The notes: a model not told the origin generated them from the sequence alone. Positions 7,349 to 16,445 are shown, counted from the first letter of the stretch. The stretch: DNA of 64,000 bases from Kitasatospora cineracea (GCF_003751605.1 NZ_RJVJ01000001.1:4340001-4404000); one strand, 5' to 3'. Program-made: numbers and translations.

Positions 7349-8377
7349 TCAGCGCGGGGCGGGCCGGGCGCGGCGGGTGAGGGCGGCGGCGCCGATCAGA
7401 CCGGCGTCGGTGCCGAGCCGGGCGGTGTGCAGGGTGAGGTGGTGGGTGAAGGGGAGGGCCGCGTAGGTGGTCAGGTGGTGGGCGAGGGGGTCGAGGAGCA
7501 GCGGCCCGGCCTGGGCGACGCCGCCGCCGATGACGGCGGCGTCGAGTTCGACCAGGGTGGCGGTGGCCGCGATGCCGGCGGCCAGGGCGCGGGCGGCCTG
7601 GTCGAAGGCGGCCAGGGCGGTGGGGTCGCCGGCCCGGGCGGCGCGGGCGACGGCGGTGGTGCTGGCGTCCCGGTCGGGTCCGGGACGCCAGCCGAGCCGG
7701 GCGGCGGTGCGGGCGATGGCGGTGCCGGAGGCGAGCGTCTCCAGGCAGCCGCGGGAGCCGCAGGGGCAGGGGTCGCCGTTGTAGTCGATGGTGATGTGGC
7801 CGAGGTGCCCGGCGTTGCCGGTGGTGCCGGTGTGCAGGGCGCCGTCCAGGATCAGCCCGGCGCCGACGCCGGTGGAGACGACCAGGCAGAGGGCGTTGCG
7901 GTAGGGGCGGGCGGCGCCCTGCCAGTGCTCGGCGGCGGTCATCGCCAGGGCGTCGCCGCCGAGGGTGAGCGGCAGGTGCCGGGCGGCGGGGTGCTGGGCG
8001 ACCTCGTCGAGCAGCGGGAACGCCCGCCAGCCGGGGATGTTGACGGGGCTGACCGTGCCGTGGGTGGTGTCGACCGGCCCGGCGCTGCCGATGCCGAGGG
8101 CGTGCACCCGGTGCCAGTCGGGGTGGCGGGCGAGGTCGTCGAGGACGTGGTCGACGGCGGTCATCAGCTCGTCCCGGTCGCCGTCGGCGGGGGTGGGGAC
8201 CTGGAGGCGGTGGTGCAGGGCGCCGCGGGTGTCGACCAGGCCACCGGCGATCTTGGTGCCGCCGATGTCGAGGGCCGCGATCAGCGGCCCGTCGGCGGGA
8301 CCGGGGGCGGGGGCGCCGTCCGACGGGGAGCCGGGGGACCCGGCTGTGACGGCAGTACCGGCCATTTCGTAACTCAT
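7349..8377 (-). CDS. ROK family sugar kinase
   Basis: A 342-residue cytoplasmic sugar kinase (glucokinase, fructokinase or mannokinase type). The phosphate-binding DIGGTK is at residues 37-42. The sugar-binding NAGHLGHITID and the zinc-binding CPCGSRGCLE of ROK kinases follow in the middle of the protein. No helix-turn-helix is present, so it is an enzyme and not a ROK repressor. The start at 8377 (MSYEM) has GGAGAC at the right spacing and is preferred over an upstream ATG. The gene is divergent from a sugar ABC operon, with a LacI-type palindrome between them. Given the mannan-related genes in the window, mannose is an attractive substrate, but this is inferred from context. Confidence 0.88.
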   Translation of the reverse strand: MSYEMAGTAVTAGSPGSPSDGAPAPGPADGPLIAALDIGGTKIAGGLVDTRGALHHRLQVPTPADGDRDELMTAVDHVLDDLARHPDWHRVHALGIGSAGPVDTTHGTVSPVNIPGWRAFPLLDEVAQHPAARHLPLTLGGDALAMTAAEHWQGAARPYRNALCLVVSTGVGAGLILDGALHTGTTGNAGHLGHITIDYNGDPCPCGSRGCLETLASGTAIARTAARLGWRPGPDRDASTTAVARAARAGDPTALAAFDQAARALAAGIAATATLVELDAAVIGGGVAQAGPLLLDPLAHHLTTYAALPFTHHLTLHTARLGTDAGLIGAAALTRRARPAPR

Positions 8378-8464
8378 TGTGACGTCTCCGCGGGTGTGGC
8401 AGGGGAGCGCCACGGTGCTGGGCAGGGCGCTGCCGGGTCGTTCCCGGTGATTCTGACTCGCTCT

Positions 8465-8476
8465 GACAACGTTGTC
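8465..8476. promoter_or_regulatory. LacI-type operator GACAACGTTGTC
   Basis: Perfect 12-bp palindrome with the central CG step typical of LacI-family sites, between the divergent ROK kinase and solute-binding protein genes. An 11-of-12 match (GACAACGATGTC) occurs at 32607-32618 in front of the mannanase operon. Confidence 0.7.
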
Positions 8477-8517
8477 CAGCGATTCCCGGTCGCGGTCCGA
8501 TAACGAACCTGATCGGC

Positions 8518-8546
8518 TTGATGGTTAAGCAAAGTTTTAGTAATTC
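8518..8546 (+). promoter_or_regulatory. Candidate promoter of the sugar ABC operon
   Basis: TTGATG at 8518-8523, a 17-base spacer and TAATTC at 8541-8546, in the locally AT-rich stretch upstream of the binding protein. GTTAAGCA occurs inside the spacer (8524-8531) and again at 8623-8630. This is prediction only. Confidence 0.45.
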
Positions 8547-8716
8547 AGGGCTTACCGGGTAACAAAACTCGTGGATATCAATGTTGACCGGTCTATGGAC
8601 ATGGCCGGGATGTGACGTCTACGTTAAGCAGCCAAGCAGCCTGGAAGGTCGGTCACGTCCGGTCGGCTGTCGCTTCCCCCGTGTCACACGGACGAACAGC
8701 GTGAAGGATGAGCGAG

Positions 8717-10024
8717 ATGCGCAGAGGATGGCCGGCCGTCGCGGCCGCTTCCATGGTGGTGCTCACTGCGTGTAGCAGTGGTGGCGGTGGGACGTCCGCT
8801 GCGCCGTCGGTGAACGCGGACCCGGTGAAGGTCACCGGTTCGATCACGGTGCTGACCAACCGCACCGACCAGCTCGGCGACGGGACGCTGGACAAGTACG
8901 CCGCGGAGTTCAACAAGGTCTACCCGAACGTCAAGGTGAAGTTCGAGGGGATGAAGGACTACGAGGGCGAAGTCAAGATCCGCATGAACACCGAGAACTA
9001 CGGTGACGTGCTGCCGATCCCCTCCGACCTGTCGATCGCCCAGTTCCCCAACTTCTTCTCCTCGCTGGGGTCTTCGGAGGAGCTGTCGAAGACCTACCAG
9101 TGGACCGACTACGCGACGGTCGACAGCAAGGTCTACGGCATCGCCAACTTCGGCACGGTGACCGGCTTCGTCTACAACAAGAAGGTCTGGGCGGACGCCG
9201 GCGTCACCGAGTGGCCCAAGACCCCGGACGAGTTCGTTACCGACCTGAAGGCCATCAAGGCCAAGGGCCAGGCGGTGCCGTACTACACCAACTACCACGA
9301 CAGTTGGCCGCTGCGGCAGTGGACCGACGCGATCGGCGCGGCCAGCTGCAACGAGGGCGCCAAGGACGCGATGGCCACCACCGCGACCCCCTGGACCAGC
9401 GGCAACGACATCTACACCATCGACAGCCTGGTGTACTCGATCGTCAACCAGAAGCTGTCCGAGGACGACCCGACCACCACCAACTGGGACCAGTCGAAGG
9501 TGATGCTGGGCACCGGCAAGGTCGGCACGATGTACCTGGGCTCCTGGGCGATCTCGCAGATGCAGGAGGCCGCGACCAAGGCCGGCGCCAGCCCGGACGA
9601 CATCGGCTACATGCCCTTCCCGTCCACCTCGGGCAAGGCGTGCACCGTCCTGCAGCCGGACTACAAGTACGCGATCAACAAGCACTCCAAGAACCAGGAG
9701 GCCGCGCGGGCGTGGCTGGACTGGTACATCGCCAAGTCCGGTGCGGCGCAGGCCGAGCAGGGCATCTCCTCGGTCAAGGGCTCCGAACTGCCCGCCGCGC
9801 TCAAGCCGTTCACCGACAACGGGGTGCAGCTGATCGGGCAGAAGCAGGACAAGTCCGCGGTGGTCAAGAAGATCGACAAGGGCGCGGAGATCAACCTGGA
9901 CGCCCCGGACTACCGGCAGAAGCTGGTCGACATCGCCCGCGGCGCGGCCCCCGGCGACCGGGACGGCTACTTCGCCGAACTCGACAAGAAGTGGTCCCAG
10001 GCCCAGAAGACCGTCAACGGCTGA
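8717..10024 (+). CDS. Sugar ABC transporter substrate-binding lipoprotein
   Basis: A 435-residue extracellular binding protein of the carbohydrate uptake family 1. A short positively charged start (MRRGW) is followed by a hydrophobic stretch and the lipobox LTAC, so it is a lipoprotein. The mature part has the family pattern ITVLTNRTDQ, YAAEFNKVYPNVKVKFEG and GDVLPIPSDL, then an aromatic-rich binding region (YYTNYHDSWPLRQW). The ATG at 8717 is chosen over 8708 because GAAGGA precedes it at proper spacing and the paralogue at 35557 begins with the same MRRGW. Two permeases follow, and no ATPase is encoded here, so a shared MsiK-type ATPase elsewhere is likely. Its ligand is probably a mannooligosaccharide, inferred from the neighbours and the paralogue's context. 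Confidence 0.9.
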   Translation: MRRGWPAVAAASMVVLTACSSGGGGTSAAPSVNADPVKVTGSITVLTNRTDQLGDGTLDKYAAEFNKVYPNVKVKFEGMKDYEGEVKIRMNTENYGDVLPIPSDLSIAQFPNFFSSLGSSEELSKTYQWTDYATVDSKVYGIANFGTVTGFVYNKKVWADAGVTEWPKTPDEFVTDLKAIKAKGQAVPYYTNYHDSWPLRQWTDAIGAASCNEGAKDAMATTATPWTSGNDIYTIDSLVYSIVNQKLSEDDPTTTNWDQSKVMLGTGKVGTMYLGSWAISQMQEAATKAGASPDDIGYMPFPSTSGKACTVLQPDYKYAINKHSKNQEAARAWLDWYIAKSGAAQAEQGISSVKGSELPAALKPFTDNGVQLIGQKQDKSAVVKKIDKGAEINLDAPDYRQKLVDIARGAAPGDRDGYFAELDKKWSQAQKTVNG

Positions 10025-10132
10025 CCGTACCGGTCGAGTTGACCGAGCGGCACGGCCACCGCCACCCGCCCCGACGAGCAGGGGCAGGGCCGTGCCGCCC
10101 AGCAGGTGTCAGGACTTGAGAAGGAACGGAAG

Positions 10133-11104
10133 ATGACTGCACTGCAGAGGGACCGGGGCGCCGGAAAGCCCCCCGCGCAGGCCGAGGCCGGCGACGCCGC
10201 CCCGGCCGGCCAGCGCCGCGCTCCCCGGCGCAAGGCTCTGCGCCGCCACTGGTGGTTCACGCCGTGGCTGTACCTGGTGGTACCGCTGGCGTTCCTGGTG
10301 ACGTTCACCTACCTGCCGATCGGCGACATGATCGGCTACAGCTTCACCGACTGGGACGGCATCAGCCCGGAGCGCAACAACGTCGGCCTGAAGAACTACA
10401 CGGACCTGTTCACCCGGCCCGAACTGTTCAAGGTGTTCCTGGTCTCCGGGGTCTACCTGGTCGCCGCGGTGCTGCAGATCGCGCTGGCGCTGTACTTCGC
10501 CACCGTGCTGAGCTTCAACACCCGCTTCCGGAACCTGTTCAAGGGCATCCTGTTCTTCCCGTACCTGATCAACGGCGTGGCCATCGGGTTCGTCTTCCTG
10601 TTCTTCTTCCAGCCGCACGGCACCCTGGACTCGCTGCTGTCGATGGTCGGCGTGCACGGCAAGCACCAGTGGCTCGGCGACCCGGACCTGGTCAACAAGT
10701 CGCTGGCCGGCGTGTCGGTGTGGCGCTACACCGGGCTCAACCTGGTGCTGTTCCTCGGCGCCATCCAGTCGATCCCGCCGCACCTGTACGAGGCCGCCGC
10801 CCTGGACGGCGCCAACCGTTGGCAGCAGTTCCGGCACATCATCGCGCCCAGCATCAAGCCGGTGATCAGCCTCAGCGCGATCCTCGCCGTCTCCGGCTCG
10901 CTCGCCGTCTTCGAGATCCCGTACATCATGACCGGCGGTTCCAACGGCTCGCAGACCTTCGTCATCCAGAGCATCAACATGGCCTTCAAGTTCGACAAGT
11001 TCGGTCTCGCCTCGGCCAGCGCCGTCGTGCTGATCGTCCTGATCCTGATCGTCACCTGGATCCAGCGCCGCCTGGTGCCGGAGGAGAGGGTGGAACTGTC
11101 GTGA
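10133..11104 (+). CDS. Sugar ABC transporter permease (MalF-type)
   Basis: A 323-residue inner-membrane permease. After a basic cytoplasmic N-terminus (about 45 residues), six hydrophobic helices are visible. The EAA motif that contacts the ATPase is LYEAAALDGANRWQQFRHII near residues 220-240, and the C-terminal helix ends in QRRLVPEERVELS. The ATG at 10133 has AAGGAACGGA upstream. An earlier GTG at 10106 lacks a site. The stop codon overlaps the next permease start (GTGA), so the pair is translationally coupled. The long N-terminal tail is common in CUT1 MalF-type permeases. Confidence 0.92.
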   Translation: MTALQRDRGAGKPPAQAEAGDAAPAGQRRAPRRKALRRHWWFTPWLYLVVPLAFLVTFTYLPIGDMIGYSFTDWDGISPERNNVGLKNYTDLFTRPELFKVFLVSGVYLVAAVLQIALALYFATVLSFNTRFRNLFKGILFFPYLINGVAIGFVFLFFFQPHGTLDSLLSMVGVHGKHQWLGDPDLVNKSLAGVSVWRYTGLNLVLFLGAIQSIPPHLYEAAALDGANRWQQFRHIIAPSIKPVISLSAILAVSGSLAVFEIPYIMTGGSNGSQTFVIQSINMAFKFDKFGLASASAVVLIVLILIVTWIQRRLVPEERVELS

Positions 11105-11964
11105 CCACCGCCGTGAACCGCAACCCCCGTCGTTTCCACGCCCGTTCCGCCGCCGCGTCCGGCGCCAAGTACCTGTCCCTGGTACTGGCCAGCGCCGTGG
11201 TGCTGGTCCCGCTGCTGGTGATCCTGTTCACCTCGCTCAAGACCCGCAAGGAGGCCCTCGCCACCGGCCCGCTGGACCTGCCCTCCGACTGGTTCAACTT
11301 CGAGAACTTCCGCATCGCCTTCACCCAGGGCCACATGATGCCGGCGTTCCTGAACACCGGGATCATCCTGCTGGTGTCCGTCACCGGCACCGTGGTGATC
11401 GGCTCGATGACCGCCTACGCCATCGACCGCTTCGAGTTCCGGCTGAAGAAGCTCGTCATGGGCGCGTTCCTGCTGGCCAGCCTGGTGCCGTCGGTGACCA
11501 CCCAGGTCGCCACCTTCCAGATCGTCAACGACCTCGGCGCGTTCAACACCCGCTGGGCGCCGATCCTGCTGTACCTCGGCACCGACATCATCTCGATCTA
11601 CATCTTCCTGCAGTTCATCCGCTCCATCCCGGTCTCGCTGGACGAGGCGGCGCGCCTCGACGGGGCGAACTCGTTCACCATCTACTGGCGGATCATCCTG
11701 CCGATGCTCAAGCCGGCCATCGCCACCGTGGTGATCGTCAAGGGCGTCACGGTGTACAACGACTTCTTCGTCCCGTTCCTCTACATGCCCTCGACCGACC
11801 TGGGCACCATCTCCACCTCGCTGTTCCGCTTCCAGGGCCCGTTCGGCGTCAACTGGGAGATCATCTCGGCCGGCGCGATCCTGGTGATCCTCCCCACCCT
11901 GGTGGTCTTCCTCGCCCTGCAGCGCCTCATCTACGCCGGCTTCGCGGCCGGCTCCAGCAAGTGA
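11101..11964 (+). CDS. Sugar ABC transporter permease (MalG-type)
   Basis: A 287-residue partner permease. Hydrophobic helices begin at about residue 22 (KYLSLVLASAVVLVPLLVIL), and the EAA motif SLDEAARLDGANSFTIYWRI is followed by ILPMLKPAIATVV, typical of CUT1 MalG proteins. The protein ends with YAGFAAGSSK. The GTG start overlaps the preceding stop by four bases, so it is coupled to the MalF-type gene. The cognate ATPase is not in the window. The regulator gene follows after 88 bases that contain two GCGGTACCGC palindromes. Confidence 0.92.
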   Translation: MTTAVNRNPRRFHARSAAASGAKYLSLVLASAVVLVPLLVILFTSLKTRKEALATGPLDLPSDWFNFENFRIAFTQGHMMPAFLNTGIILLVSVTGTVVIGSMTAYAIDRFEFRLKKLVMGAFLLASLVPSVTTQVATFQIVNDLGAFNTRWAPILLYLGTDIISIYIFLQFIRSIPVSLDEAARLDGANSFTIYWRIILPMLKPAIATVVIVKGVTVYNDFFVPFLYMPSTDLGTISTSLFRFQGPFGVNWEIISAGAILVILPTLVVFLALQRLIYAGFAAGSSK

Positions 11965-11989
11965 GCCGCCGCACCGGGGGGAACGGGCG

Positions 11990-12018
11990 GCGGTACCGCA
12001 CCTGCGCCGCGGTACCGC
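11990..12018. promoter_or_regulatory. Paired GCGGTACCGC palindromes before the LacI gene
   Basis: Perfect 10-bp palindromes at 11990-11999 and 12009-12018, centres 19 bp apart. They lie between the permease stop and the LacI-family start at 12053 and are candidate autoregulatory sites. Confidence 0.5.
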
Positions 12019-12052
12019 CGCGGGGGGAGCCGACGGGACGGGAGGCGGCACG

Positions 12053-13081
12053 GTGAGCGGACGCGTCACCATCCGGGACGTCGCGGCCCTCGCCGGGGTC
12101 TCCGCCGGGGCCGTCTCGCTGGCCCTGAACGACCGGCCCGGGGTGTCCGTGCCGACCAGGGAACGGATCCGGGCCGCGGCCGAGGAACTCGGCTGGGTGC
12201 CCAGCCAGGCCGCCCGCAGCCTGGCCCGGCTGGCGCCGGGCAGCGACACCGTCGGGCTGGTGATCACCCGCCCGGCCCGCCAACTCGGCCTGGAACCCTT
12301 CTACATGGAGTTCATCTCCGGCATCCAGAGCGTGCTGGAGGAACGCTCGGCGACCCTGCTGCTGCGACTGGTACGGGACCGCGAGCAGGAGATCGCCGTG
12401 CACCGCACCTGGTGGCGCACCCGGCGGGTCAGCGGCGCGGTGCTGACCGACCTGACCGAGGCCGACCCGCGCATCCCGGCACTCGCCGCACTCGGCATGC
12501 CGACCGTCGCGGCCGGCCACCCCGGCCTGGCCGGAGGGGAGCTGGCGGCCGTCTGGACCGACGACGCGGCCGCGATCGCCGAAGCCGTCCGCTACCTCGC
12601 CCTGCTCGGCCACCGCCGGATCGCCCGGGTCGGCGGCGACCCGCACCTCGGGCACACCGCCATCCGCACCAGGGCGCTGGCCGCCGCCGCCGAACAGCTC
12701 GGACTGGAGCCGCCGCGCAGCGTCCCCACCGACTTCTCCGGCCAGGCCGGCGCCCGGGCCACCCGGATGCTGCTGGCCTCCGCCCACCGCCCCACCGCGA
12801 TCGTCTACGACAACGACATCATGGCCGTCGCGGGCATCTCGGTCGCCGCCGAGTTCGGCCTGCACGTCCCCGCCGACCTGTCGCTGATCGCCTGGGACGA
12901 CTCCCAGCTGTGCCGGCTCACCCACCCCGCGCTGTCCGCGATGAGCCACGACGTGCACGGGTACGGCGCGCTGGTCGCCCGCACCCTGTTCGACGTCATC
13001 GAGCACCGCGGCACGCCCGCCGGACCGGCCCCCACCCCCGTCCTGGTCCCGCGCGGCAGCAGCGCCCCGCCGGCCCGCTGA
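12053..13081 (+). CDS. LacI family transcriptional regulator
   Basis: A 342-residue sugar-responsive repressor. The N-terminal headpiece is VTIRDVAALAGVSAGAVSLA then LNDRPGVSVPTRERIRAAAE (residues 4-43), followed by the hinge helix SQAARSLARLAPG. The rest is a periplasmic-binding-like effector domain containing AVWTDDAAAIAEAVRYLALL and LGHRRIA. The start is a GTG with GGGAGG upstream. It lies directly downstream of the sugar ABC operon and upstream of manA, so it probably controls this block through the palindrome at 8465. It is a close paralogue of the regulator at 17876, with long identical blocks in both domains. Confidence 0.9.
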   Translation: MSGRVTIRDVAALAGVSAGAVSLALNDRPGVSVPTRERIRAAAEELGWVPSQAARSLARLAPGSDTVGLVITRPARQLGLEPFYMEFISGIQSVLEERSATLLLRLVRDREQEIAVHRTWWRTRRVSGAVLTDLTEADPRIPALAALGMPTVAAGHPGLAGGELAAVWTDDAAAIAEAVRYLALLGHRRIARVGGDPHLGHTAIRTRALAAAAEQLGLEPPRSVPTDFSGQAGARATRMLLASAHRPTAIVYDNDIMAVAGISVAAEFGLHVPADLSLIAWDDSQLCRLTHPALSAMSHDVHGYGALVARTLFDVIEHRGTPAGPAPTPVLVPRGSSAPPAR

Positions 13082-13154
13082 CGTCCGCCGACCGACTGCC
13101 TCCGACGTCCGTCCGACCACCTCCGCCCGTAGACCGCCACTCCCGCAGACTCCC

Positions 13155-13202
13155 GGCCCGTCCCCGACTCCTTTTGAGGGTAAGGAAGTTCGGGGACGGG
13201 CC
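13155..13202 (+). terminator. 13-bp hairpin between lacI and manA
   Basis: Perfect stem GGCCCGTCCCCGA (13155-13167) with TCGGGGACGGGCC (13190-13202) and a 22-base loop that is AT- and purine-rich. It ends 28 bases before the manA start, so it may terminate the lacI transcript or act as a leader structure for manA. Confidence 0.7.
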
Positions 13203-13230
13203 GGGGCACCACCCTCCCGGAGCTCACCCG

Positions 13231-14472
13231 ATGACCGCCGACCTGCTCGCCACCACCGTCCGCCCCTACGCCTGGGGCTCGACCACCGCGCTCGCCGAAC
13301 TGACCGGCCGCCCGCCCACCGGCGGACCCGAGGCTGAACTCTGGATGGGCGCCCACCCCGGTGCCCCCTCCCGGATCGACCGCGGCGACGGCGCCGAACC
13401 GCTCGACGCGGTCATCGCCCGCGACCCCGCCACCGAACTCGGCCCCCGGGTGACCGGCCGGTTCGGGCCGCAACTCCCGTTCCTGCTCAAGGTGCTGGCC
13501 GCCGAACACGCCCTCTCCGTGCAGGTCCACCCGACCCTCGCCCAGGCCGCCGCCGGGTACGCCGCCGAGGACGCCGCCGGCACCCCGCTCGACGCCCCGC
13601 ACCGGATCTACCGCGACCGCAACCACAAGCCCGAACTGATCTGCGCCCTCGGCGAGTTCGACGCCCTGTGCGGCTTCCGCGACCCGCGCGCCACCGCCGA
13701 ACTGTGGCAGCGCCTCGACCTGCCGGTGCTCGCCCCCTGGATCGACACCCTGCGCACCGCCCCCGCCGACACCGCCCTGCGCACCGTGCTGACCGGCGCA
13801 CTCGCCGAGGACCGCGCCCGTGGCGAGCAGGCTGCCGCCGAACTGCCCGCCGCGATGCGGAAGCTGGCGACCGGCGGGGACCCGGACGCGGCGAGCTGGG
13901 CCGCCTACCTGGCCGCCGCCCGCGACTACCCCGGCGACCCCGGCCTGCTGGCCGCCATGCTGCTCAACCACGTCCACCTCGGCGCCGGGCAGGCCCTCTA
14001 CCTGGACGCCGGCGTCCCGCACGCCTACCTGCGCGGACTCGGCGTCGAGATCATGGCCAACTCCGACAACGTGCTGCGCTGCGGCCTCACCCCCAAGCAC
14101 GTCGACACCGCCGCCCTCGCCGAGGTCGTCGACTTCCGCCCCACCGCCCCGCACCACACCCCCGCCGTCCCGGCCGGGTCCGGCGAACTCGAATTCCTCA
14201 CCCCCGCCGAGGAGTTCACCCTCTCCCGGATCGAACTCGGCGACCCCGCCGGGACCGACGCCCGGTCCGACGTCCGGCTCGACGCCCGGTTCGGCGTCCG
14301 GATCGACGACGACGGGCCGCAACTGCTGCTCTGCGTCCGCGGCACCGCCCACCTGGACGACGGGCCCGCGATCGGGCCGGGCGAGTGCGCGTACGTCCCC
14401 GCCGCGAGCGGGCCGCTGCGGCTGGCCGGGGACGCGACCGTGTTCCGGGCCAGGGTGCCACGGGCCCGCTGA
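13231..14472 (+). CDS. manA: Mannose-6-phosphate isomerase, class I
   Basis: A 413-residue zinc enzyme that interconverts mannose-6-phosphate and fructose-6-phosphate in the cytoplasm. The N-terminus has the family start VRPYAWGSTTALAELTG. The zinc ligands are visible as Gln and His in SVQVHP, Glu in HKPELICAL and His in LDAGVPHAYL. The conserved ELWMGAHP and GLGVEIMANSDNVLRCGLT segments confirm a type I phosphomannose isomerase. The ATG at 13231 is where family homology starts. The in-frame extension upstream is a shadow of the preceding gene. Its place behind a sugar ABC operon and LacI gene indicates that mannose is the imported sugar's end product. Confidence 0.95.
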   Translation: MTADLLATTVRPYAWGSTTALAELTGRPPTGGPEAELWMGAHPGAPSRIDRGDGAEPLDAVIARDPATELGPRVTGRFGPQLPFLLKVLAAEHALSVQVHPTLAQAAAGYAAEDAAGTPLDAPHRIYRDRNHKPELICALGEFDALCGFRDPRATAELWQRLDLPVLAPWIDTLRTAPADTALRTVLTGALAEDRARGEQAAAELPAAMRKLATGGDPDAASWAAYLAAARDYPGDPGLLAAMLLNHVHLGAGQALYLDAGVPHAYLRGLGVEIMANSDNVLRCGLTPKHVDTAALAEVVDFRPTAPHHTPAVPAGSGELEFLTPAEEFTLSRIELGDPAGTDARSDVRLDARFGVRIDDDGPQLLLCVRGTAHLDDGPAIGPGECAYVPAASGPLRLAGDATVFRARVPRAR

Positions 14473-14649
14473 AACGGCGGCATGCTCGTGAGGCGACGGG
14501 GAACGAACCCGAGACACCCACCCGTCCACCCGTCCACCCCTCCTGGCCCGCCCGTCCCAGCCCGTCCCAGCCCGTCCGACAAGCCACCCGTCCGCCCGCC
14601 GCCCGACGACCTTCACCCCGGACGGCGGGCCCCGCGCGAGGAGAGCCGC

Positions 14650-15300
14650 ATGCAGACCGCCGCCGCCACCGTCCTGTTCCAGGGCGACAGCATCACCGAC
14701 GCCGGACGCGACCGCGCCCGCCCCGACGACCTCGGCCACGGCTACGCGGCCCTGGCCGCCGCCGCGCTGCCCGGCACCCCGACCGTCCTCAACCGCGGCA
14801 TCGGCGGCGACCGCCTCACCGACCTGCGCGCCCGCTGGGACGCCGACACGCTCGCCCACCGGCCGGACCTCGTCTCGCTGCTGATCGGCGTCAACGACAC
14901 CTGGCGCCACCACGACAGCGGCCTGTCCAGCCCCGTCGACACCTGGGAGGACGAGTACCGGGAACTGCTGCGCCGCCTGCACGCCCACTGCGCCCCCCGA
15001 CTCGTCCTGATCGAGCCCTTCCTCGTTCCCGTCACCCCCGACCAGTGGGCCTGGCGCGAGGACCTCGACCCGCGCATCCACGCCGTCCGCCGCCTCGCCG
15101 CCGAACACGACGCCCTGCTGCTCGCCGCCGACGGCCTCCTCAACCAGGCCGCCCGCACCGCCGGCGACCCCACCCTGATCGTCATCGACGGCGTCCACCC
15201 CACCGACCTCGGCCACCGCCTGCTCGCCGACGCCTGGCTGAACCTGGTCACCGGCACCGGCACCGGCAGTGACGGCGGCAGCGACGGCGGGGCGGCGTAG
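14650..15300 (+). CDS. SGNH/GDSL hydrolase (probable carbohydrate esterase)
   Basis: A 216-residue single-domain SGNH hydrolase. Block I is FQGDSITDAG with the catalytic Ser at residue 14, block II is RGIGGDRLTDL with the oxyanion Gly, block III is LLIGVNDTW with the Asn, and block V is DGVHPTDLG with the Asp-His pair. There is no signal peptide, so it works inside the cell. Intracellular SGNH enzymes in sugar operons are often acetyl esterases acting on imported oligosaccharides. In this mannan-related context, removal of acetyl groups from mannooligosaccharides is a reasonable inference. The start has GAGGAGAG nearby. The C-terminus carries a Gly/Ser-rich low-complexity tail. Confidence 0.87.
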   Translation: MQTAAATVLFQGDSITDAGRDRARPDDLGHGYAALAAAALPGTPTVLNRGIGGDRLTDLRARWDADTLAHRPDLVSLLIGVNDTWRHHDSGLSSPVDTWEDEYRELLRRLHAHCAPRLVLIEPFLVPVTPDQWAWREDLDPRIHAVRRLAAEHDALLLAADGLLNQAARTAGDPTLIVIDGVHPTDLGHRLLADAWLNLVTGTGTGSDGGSDGGAA

Positions 15301-15375
15301 CGGTGGGCGGCCGGAACCGGACGGGGAGGGGGCGGGCGTGCCGGGGGGAGCCGTACGCGCACTATCCTCCCTGAC

Positions 15376-16407
15376 ATGACCAGCAGCCCTGCCAGCGGCA
15401 CCCGCGGTGCCCGCCCCACCATGAAGGACGTCGCGGCGGCCGCCGGGGTCGGGCTGAAGACCGTCTCCCGGGTGGTGAACGGCGAGAGCGGGGTGACGCC
15501 CGAGATGGCGGCCCGGGTGCAGGCCGCGATCGAGGCGCTCGGCTTCCGGCGCAACGACAGCGCGCGGCTGCTGCGCACCGGCCGGACGGCGAGCGTCGCG
15601 CTGCTGCTGGAGGACATCAGCGACCCGTTCTCCTCCGCGCTCTCCCGGGCCGTCGAACAGGTCGCGGCCGCCGAGGGCTGCCTGCTGTTCACCGGTTCCA
15701 GCGCCGAAGTACCGGCGCGCGAACGGGAGTTGGCGCTGGCGTTCTGCGCGCGGCGGGTGGACGGGCTGATCGTCGTCCCGGCCGGTGACGACCACCGCTA
15801 CCTGCTGCCCGAGATCGAGTCCGGCACGCCCGTGGTCTTCCTGGACCGCCCCGGCTCCGGCATCGACGCCGACGCCGTGCTCAGCGACAACGCGGGCGGC
15901 GCACAGGCCGGCACCGCCCACCTGATCGCCCACGGCCACCGCCGGATCGGCTTCGTCGGTGACCTCCCGTCCATCCACACCGCCGCCGAGCGGGCCCGCG
16001 GCTACCGCGCGGCGATGGCCGCGGCCGGACTGCCCGTCGACGAACGCTGGGTCGACTGCGGCCCCACCGACCGGACCCGGGTCGCCGCCGCCGTCCGCCG
16101 CCTCACCACCGGCCCCGACGCGGTGACCGCCCTGTTCACCGCCAACAACCGGGTCACCCTCGCCGCCCTCCACCACCTCCCCGCCGACCGCCGCCCCGCC
16201 CTGGTCGGCTTCGACGACCTCGAACTCGCCGACCTGCTCACCCCCGGCCTCACCGTCGTCGCCCAGGACCCCGCCGCCCTCGGCGCCCTCGCCGCCCGCC
16301 GCCTCTTCGACCGCCTCACCGGCGACACCACGCCCCCCGCCCGCCTGGAACTCCCCACCCTGCTCATCCCGCGCGGGTCGGGCGAGACCCCGCCGCTGAC
16401 GGCGTGA
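15376..16407 (+). CDS. LacI family transcriptional regulator
   Basis: A 343-residue regulator. The headpiece is PTMKDVAAAAGVGLKTVSRV then VNGESGVTPEMAARVQAAIE (residues about 14-53), and the hinge ARLLRTGRT follows. The effector domain contains VASVALLLEDISDPFSSAL-type strands, FLDRPGSGIDADAVLSDNAG and HLIAHGHRRIGFVGD. It diverges more from the other three LacI proteins in the window than they do from each other: its recognition helix reads GLKTVSRV where the others read SAGAVSLA or SKVSVSNA. It is therefore expected to bind a different operator. No obvious target gene lies beside it except the esterase upstream. Confidence 0.88.
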   Translation: MTSSPASGTRGARPTMKDVAAAAGVGLKTVSRVVNGESGVTPEMAARVQAAIEALGFRRNDSARLLRTGRTASVALLLEDISDPFSSALSRAVEQVAAAEGCLLFTGSSAEVPARERELALAFCARRVDGLIVVPAGDDHRYLLPEIESGTPVVFLDRPGSGIDADAVLSDNAGGAQAGTAHLIAHGHRRIGFVGDLPSIHTAAERARGYRAAMAAAGLPVDERWVDCGPTDRTRVAAAVRRLTTGPDAVTALFTANNRVTLAALHHLPADRRPALVGFDDLELADLLTPGLTVVAQDPAALGALAARRLFDRLTGDTTPPARLELPTLLIPRGSGETPPLTA

Positions 16408-16445
16408 CGGCGTGACGGCCTGACGGCCCCGGCGGGGGCGCGGGC

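Noticed and set aside
8581..8775. A 64-codon plus-strand frame overlapping the start of the binding-protein gene
   Set aside because: It has no ribosome-binding site, no recognisable content, and overlaps the signal peptide of a confident gene.
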